Shown here piece by piece: positions 15,343-18,486 of a stretch of 18,486 nt of DNA. The notes under the pieces were generated by a model. The model searched no databases. It had not been told where the DNA came from and saw nothing but the letters and a program-made list of their open reading frames with translations. This stretch comes from CAJBIL01 sp044359525. GTDB taxonomy: Bacteria > Pseudomonadota > Gammaproteobacteria > Burkholderiales > Rhodocyclaceae. The position numbers and the translations under genes are program-made. Location: assembly GCA_044359525.1 (NCBI GenBank), contig JBIKLY010000072.1, forward strand, positions 1-18,486. The letters are read 5' to 3'. The first letter of the stretch is position 1; each line of letters starts with the position of its first letter.

Positions 15343-15963
15343 ATGCCTGACTGCAACGACCACCCGGAGCCAATGGCGCCCGGCATTGGCATCCCGCGCC
15401 AAAGTGCGTTCAATCCGGTGGCTTTCGAACAGGCCATCAGCGATCTGCTCAGCGCCTGTGGTATTTCGCCGGAGGCGGCGCACATGGGGCGCACACCGCA
15501 ACGCGTGCGCGAACTATGGCAGCGTCGCCTGCTCGGCGGTTACGACCTTGACCCGGCTGAAGTGCTGGGTGAAGGCTTTGCGGACCACCGTCGTGACATG
15601 GTGGTAATCCGCGGCATTGCCGTACATGGTGTCTGTCCGCATCATCTGGTGCCATTCCGCGGTGTGGCGCACGTGGCCTACCTGCCGGACGGCAAGCTGC
15701 ACGGTTTTGGCCGCATTGCACGCCTGGTCGATTCAATCGGCCATCGTTTTACCTACCAGGAATGGATGACGCACGACATTGCCGAAGCCTTGATGCAGCA
15801 TGGCCAGGCACGCGGCGCCGCCTGCGTGATCGAGGCTGAACAGCTCTGCCTCCTGCTCGGCGAAGACCGGCGCGGCGACGAACGTGTCATCACACAATCT
15901 TTTACGGGCGCGTTCGAGACTTCAGATCAACTACGCAACGAATTCCTGCGCGCCATCGGCTAA
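15343..15963 (+). CDS. Divergent GTP cyclohydrolase I homologue (T-fold, FolE family)
   Basis: This 206-aa protein aligns without gaps to the core of E. coli FolE (offset 12 residues). Zinc ligands are kept: C98, H101 and C169, in GVCPHHLVPF and EQLCLLLG. H100, Q139, E140 and R127 also match. However, the E. coli active-site His179 is Gln167 (EQLC instead of HMC), Arg185 is Gly173, Ser135 is Gly123, and Lys136 is Arg124. Classical FolE opens GTP to 7,8-dihydroneopterin triphosphate for folate. These changes suggest altered or lost activity, so it may be a paralogue with another substrate; folE proper should exist elsewhere. The start is the ATG with GGGAG 6 nt upstream, not the ATG 14 codons earlier. 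It converges on the AEC gene with 9 nt between stops. Confidence 0.85.
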   Translation: MPDCNDHPEPMAPGIGIPRQSAFNPVAFEQAISDLLSACGISPEAAHMGRTPQRVRELWQRRLLGGYDLDPAEVLGEGFADHRRDMVVIRGIAVHGVCPHHLVPFRGVAHVAYLPDGKLHGFGRIARLVDSIGHRFTYQEWMTHDIAEALMQHGQARGAACVIEAEQLCLLLGEDRRGDERVITQSFTGAFETSDQLRNEFLRAIG

Positions 15964-15972
15964 TCCTGCGAA

Positions 15973-16911
15973 CTACGCGCCGATCAGCGTCAGTACCAGC
16001 GGCGTGGTCAACGCGGCCAGTCCGGTGGACAACACCAGACTGCTCGCTACCGGCCCTTCGAGCGTCGCGAACTGGCGCGACATGAGATAAACATTGGCGC
16101 CGACGGCAGTCGATGCGAGCAGCACAACCACCTGCGTTTCCATCGGCGGCAAACCGATCAGCCGCGCCAGCAGCCAGACAGTAAAGGGCTGTACGATCAG
16201 TTTCACGGCACTGATCACCACACTGATCTGCCAGCCGTCACGCACGCCATACTCTGCCAGCCCCATACCCAATGCAATCAGCGCCATCGGCGCAGCGGCC
16301 TGACCGGCCATGCCCAGCGGTGCATCGATGAAAGCCGGCAGTTGCGCCCCGCTCAAACCGAACAAGGTTCCCGAAAGAATGCCGGCGACGATCGGATTGG
16401 TCAGCACGCCACGTGCTGTCTTGGCAAAACCATGCAGTGAGAAACTTCCCTGCCGCGCCCACTCAACCGATACGGTCACCAGCGTCCACAAAATCAGTGC
16501 GTTAAACACCAGCACCAGCGCCACCGACGGCACCGCCGCATCGCCGAGCGCCACTTTGGCGAGCGGCAGCCCAAGCAGCACGTTGTTGGAAAAGACACCG
16601 CCCAGTGCGAATACGGACTGCGCCACTCCGTCCAAGGCAAACAGCTTCCAGGCGATCAGCCGGCCAATCACGAAAACAATCAGACAGCCACCAAAAAAAG
16701 CGACCAGCAGGCGCACATCGACCGGCGGCAACTTCGATAGATCGCTCATCATGCGGAACAACATGGCCGGCAACGCTACCGAAAAAACAAACCGCGACAG
16801 ATTCTCGGACATTGACTTCGGCCAGCCGCTCCAGCGCATCATCAAATAACCGGCAAAAACCAGAACGAACAGCGGCGACGCCAGCGCAACGTGATTGAAA
16901 AAGGTGTTCAC
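15973..16911 (-). CDS. AEC-family (auxin efflux carrier-like) permease
   Basis: This 312-aa integral membrane protein has about ten hydrophobic segments in two halves of five. Family marks are the N-terminal SPLFVLVFAGYLMMRW, VFSVALPAMLF, the GGVFSNNVLLGLPLA stretch of the first repeat, LTNPIVAGILSG at the start of the second, and LLASTAVGANVYLMSRQF near the end. AEC carriers in bacteria move malonate, malate or other carboxylates; the substrate is not readable here. The start codon is GTG (16909-16911), 18 nt after the crotonase stop, with a weak ribosome-binding site, so it probably depends on coupling with the gene upstream. It is the last gene of a minus-strand set. Confidence 0.9.
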   Translation of the reverse strand: MNTFFNHVALASPLFVLVFAGYLMMRWSGWPKSMSENLSRFVFSVALPAMLFRMMSDLSKLPPVDVRLLVAFFGGCLIVFVIGRLIAWKLFALDGVAQSVFALGGVFSNNVLLGLPLAKVALGDAAVPSVALVLVFNALILWTLVTVSVEWARQGSFSLHGFAKTARGVLTNPIVAGILSGTLFGLSGAQLPAFIDAPLGMAGQAAAPMALIALGMGLAEYGVRDGWQISVVISAVKLIVQPFTVWLLARLIGLPPMETQVVVLLASTAVGANVYLMSRQFATLEGPVASSLVLSTGLAALTTPLVLTLIGA

Positions 16912-16929
16912 CGGCGACGCGCTGCCGGA

Positions 16930-17757
16930 TCAGTCGGCAAACTTCGGCAAACGTTTCTCACGCATCGCCAGCATCGACTCGTTGAGATCGGCTGACATCA
17001 GCATGGCCGCATTCCAGGTGGCGATGTAGTTGAGGCCGTCAGCAATCGAATGATCACGGCCGTAGTTGAGCATTTCCTTGGTCCCACGAATGGCCAGCGG
17101 CGACTTGGCGGCAATACCCTGCGCCAACTGCAAAACCCCTGCCAGCAGGGCTTCCTGCGTATCAAACACGCAATTGACGAGGCCGATGCGTTGCGCCTCG
17201 CCGGCCTCAACGTTACGCCCGGTATAAGCCAGTTCACGCACGATGCCGTCCGGTACCAGGCGAGGCAAACGCTGCAGCGTCCCGACGTCGGCCGTCATGC
17301 CGACATCAATCTCGCGCACCGAAAACTGCGCACCACTTGCCGCATAACGCATGTCACAACAGCTCACCAGATCGATCGCCCCACCAATGCAGGCACCCTG
17401 AATCGCCGCCAGAACCGGCTTGCGGCAACGCTCGATGCTCGACAGGCAATCCTGCAGATCGATGATCAGGCGGCGCAGCGCCTCGCGGCTGCGCGCTGCA
17501 TCCGGGTGGGCAACGGCTTCGGCGACGCCGCCGAGCATCGCCAGATCAATGCCGGCACAAAAATTCCTGCCCGCCCCGCTGAGTATGACGACCCGCACGG
17601 CAGGCGTTGCATCAGCCCAGCCGAAAGCCGTGCGCAACTCCTGCCACATCGCCTCGTTCATGGCGTTCGCGCGTTCGGCGCGATTCAGACGGATTTCAGC
17701 GACACCATCGGAGAGTTCGATGGCAATGGTGTTTAGTTGCGGCAAAGAAATACTCAA
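16930..17757 (-). CDS. Crotonase-family protein, delta(3,5)-delta(2,4)-dienoyl-CoA isomerase-like
   Basis: This 275-aa enoyl-CoA hydratase/isomerase has the oxyanion-hole segments NFCAGIDLAML (65-75) and GACIGGAIDLVSCCDMRY (121-138). It carries the three acidic residues of mammalian ECH1 at the same spacing: D129, E149 in VREIDVG, and D157 in TADVGTLQRLP. This favours the dienoyl-CoA isomerase used in beta-oxidation of odd-position unsaturated fatty acids over a plain hydratase. The C-terminus (AMREKRLPKFAD) is also ECH1-like. The start codon is TTG, supported by AGGAG with 6 nt spacing and no nearby ATG. It begins 16 nt after the binding-protein stop and leads into the AEC gene. Confidence 0.88.
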   Translation of the reverse strand: MSISLPQLNTIAIELSDGVAEIRLNRAERANAMNEAMWQELRTAFGWADATPAVRVVILSGAGRNFCAGIDLAMLGGVAEAVAHPDAARSREALRRLIIDLQDCLSSIERCRKPVLAAIQGACIGGAIDLVSCCDMRYAASGAQFSVREIDVGMTADVGTLQRLPRLVPDGIVRELAYTGRNVEAGEAQRIGLVNCVFDTQEALLAGVLQLAQGIAAKSPLAIRGTKEMLNYGRDHSIADGLNYIATWNAAMLMSADLNESMLAMREKRLPKFAD

Positions 17758-17773
17758 AGCTGACTCCTGGAAA

Positions 17774-18486
17774 CTATTCCGGCAAACCGTTCAGAAAGTA
17801 AAGACTTTCCAGCGTCGGACCTGGCGTTGCCACCGCGCCGAACCAGCGTTCGTAGATGGGGAAAATTTCGCGCGTACGAAACAAGCGAGCCAGCTCGCGA
17901 TTGACCGCCACACGGAAATCATGGTCGTCACGGCGCAGCATCAGCGCGTAGGGCTCATAGGAGAAGAACTCACTGGCCAGACGGAAAATGCTGGCGCTGC
18001 CTGAACCGAGCGCGACACCAACCAGCAGCGCCCGATCGGAAGCATAGGCATCGACCTTACCCTGTGCCAGAGCAGCCATACCGTCTTCGTGATCTTTGAC
18101 CAATACGACCTCGGCCGCAATGTTACTGCGCTTGAGCGCCTCGGCAATCGTACCTTGCGTGGTCGTACCGCTTGCCACCGCCAGTTTCTTGCCCGCCAGC
18201 TCGCCAAAACTCATGATGCGCGAGTCGGTGCGGGTCATGTAACTGCCGCCATCGGCAAAGATCAGCAGGCTGAAATCGACTTCTTTCATACGCGAAAGCG
18301 CAGCCGTAGTCGAACCGCATTCGAGATCGATTTCCCGGTCTTTCACCTTGGCCATCCGGTTGGCCGGCGTCACCGCAACCCAATTGATTTTAAGATCGGC
18401 GATCTGGAGTTCCCGGGCAATCGCGGCAGCAACCTTCGAACACAGCTCAACCGAGTAGCCCCGAGGCAAACGATCATCACCAAGGT
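17774..18486 (-). CDS. Amino-acid ABC transporter substrate-binding protein, family 3 (5' end outside window)
   Basis: About 237 codons of a periplasmic solute-binding protein are present; the frame stays open to the window edge, so the true start and signal peptide are outside. The sequence matches the glutamate/aspartate-binding GltI group: PRGYSVELCSKV near the visible start, VTPANRMAKV, the hallmark DLECGSTTAALSRMKEVDFS, then GKKLAVASGTTTQGTIAEAL and the hinge region KVDAYASDRALLVG. It ends in GLPE with a TAG stop. No ABC permease or ATPase gene follows; the next genes are a crotonase and an AEC permease. Its transporter partners are either upstream outside the window or encoded elsewhere, or it is an orphan binding protein. 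Confidence 0.88.
   Translation of the reverse strand, partial: LGDDRLPRGYSVELCSKVAAAIARELQIADLKINWVAVTPANRMAKVKDREIDLECGSTTAALSRMKEVDFSLLIFADGGSYMTRTDSRIMSFGELAGKKLAVASGTTTQGTIAEALKRSNIAAEVVLVKDHEDGMAALAQGKVDAYASDRALLVGVALGSGSASIFRLASEFFSYEPYALMLRRDDHDFRVAVNRELARLFRTREIFPIYERWFGAVATPGPTLESLYFLNGLPE

Noticed and set aside
1..18486. CRISPR, tRNA/rRNA, insertion sequence, prophage or toxin-antitoxin module
   Set aside because: No repeat-spacer pattern, cloverleaf, transposase, integrase or paired small toxin/antitoxin frames were seen on either strand.

Overview
The window is an ordinary chromosomal stretch from a GC-rich Gram-negative bacterium. Gene order and protein sequences (sdhCDAB-sdhE-gltA-sucAB, with a GntR regulator divergent from mdh) fit a betaproteobacterium, most likely of the Rhodocyclales (Dechloromonas/Azonexus/Accumulibacter-like). 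That placement is inference from gene order and sequence style, not from a database search. I see no tRNA, rRNA, CRISPR array, insertion sequence, phage gene or toxin-antitoxin pair.

Bases 1-8576, all on the minus strand, form a TCA-cycle supercluster. Transcription runs from high to low coordinates: sdhC, sdhD, sdhA, sdhB, sdhE, gltA, sucA, and sucB (cut off by the window start). The sdh genes are tightly packed: sdhC/sdhD overlap by 7 nt, sdhD/sdhA abut, and sdhB/sdhE share one base in TGATG. A strong intrinsic terminator lies between gltA and sucA. Together these genes encode citrate synthase, the E1 and part of the E2 component of 2-oxoglutarate dehydrogenase, succinate dehydrogenase (complex II), and its flavinylation factor.

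Bases 8694-10692 hold a HutC-type GntR regulator (minus) and malate dehydrogenase mdh (plus), back to back. Their 212-bp intergenic region carries a perfect 16-bp palindrome, the best candidate operator for the GntR protein, and a near-consensus sigma-70 promoter for mdh. A 13-bp-stem terminator ends mdh. The likely picture is a local regulator controlling the TCA genes on both sides.

Bases 10694-12097 carry a promoter and a two-gene operon: a CitE/HpcH-type lyase overlapping a MazG-like nucleotide pyrophosphohydrolase. Convergent to it is rlmJ (23S rRNA m6A2030 methyltransferase). Next on the minus strand are a small charged protein of unknown function, a glycine-rich RRM RNA-binding protein with a TTG start, and a nitronate-monooxygenase-like flavoprotein with an unusual Cys-containing C-terminal tail.

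Bases 15343-18486 hold a divergent GTP cyclohydrolase I homologue (plus) that lacks several residues used for catalysis in the classical enzyme. Convergent to it is a minus-strand set: an amino-acid-binding protein (cut by the window end), a dienoyl-CoA-isomerase-like crotonase, and an AEC-family permease. Most of the window is core metabolism. The points most worth a second look are the FolE-like protein, the GntR palindrome, the gltA/sucA terminator, and the Cys tail of the NMO-like enzyme. I found no convincing wholly new system.
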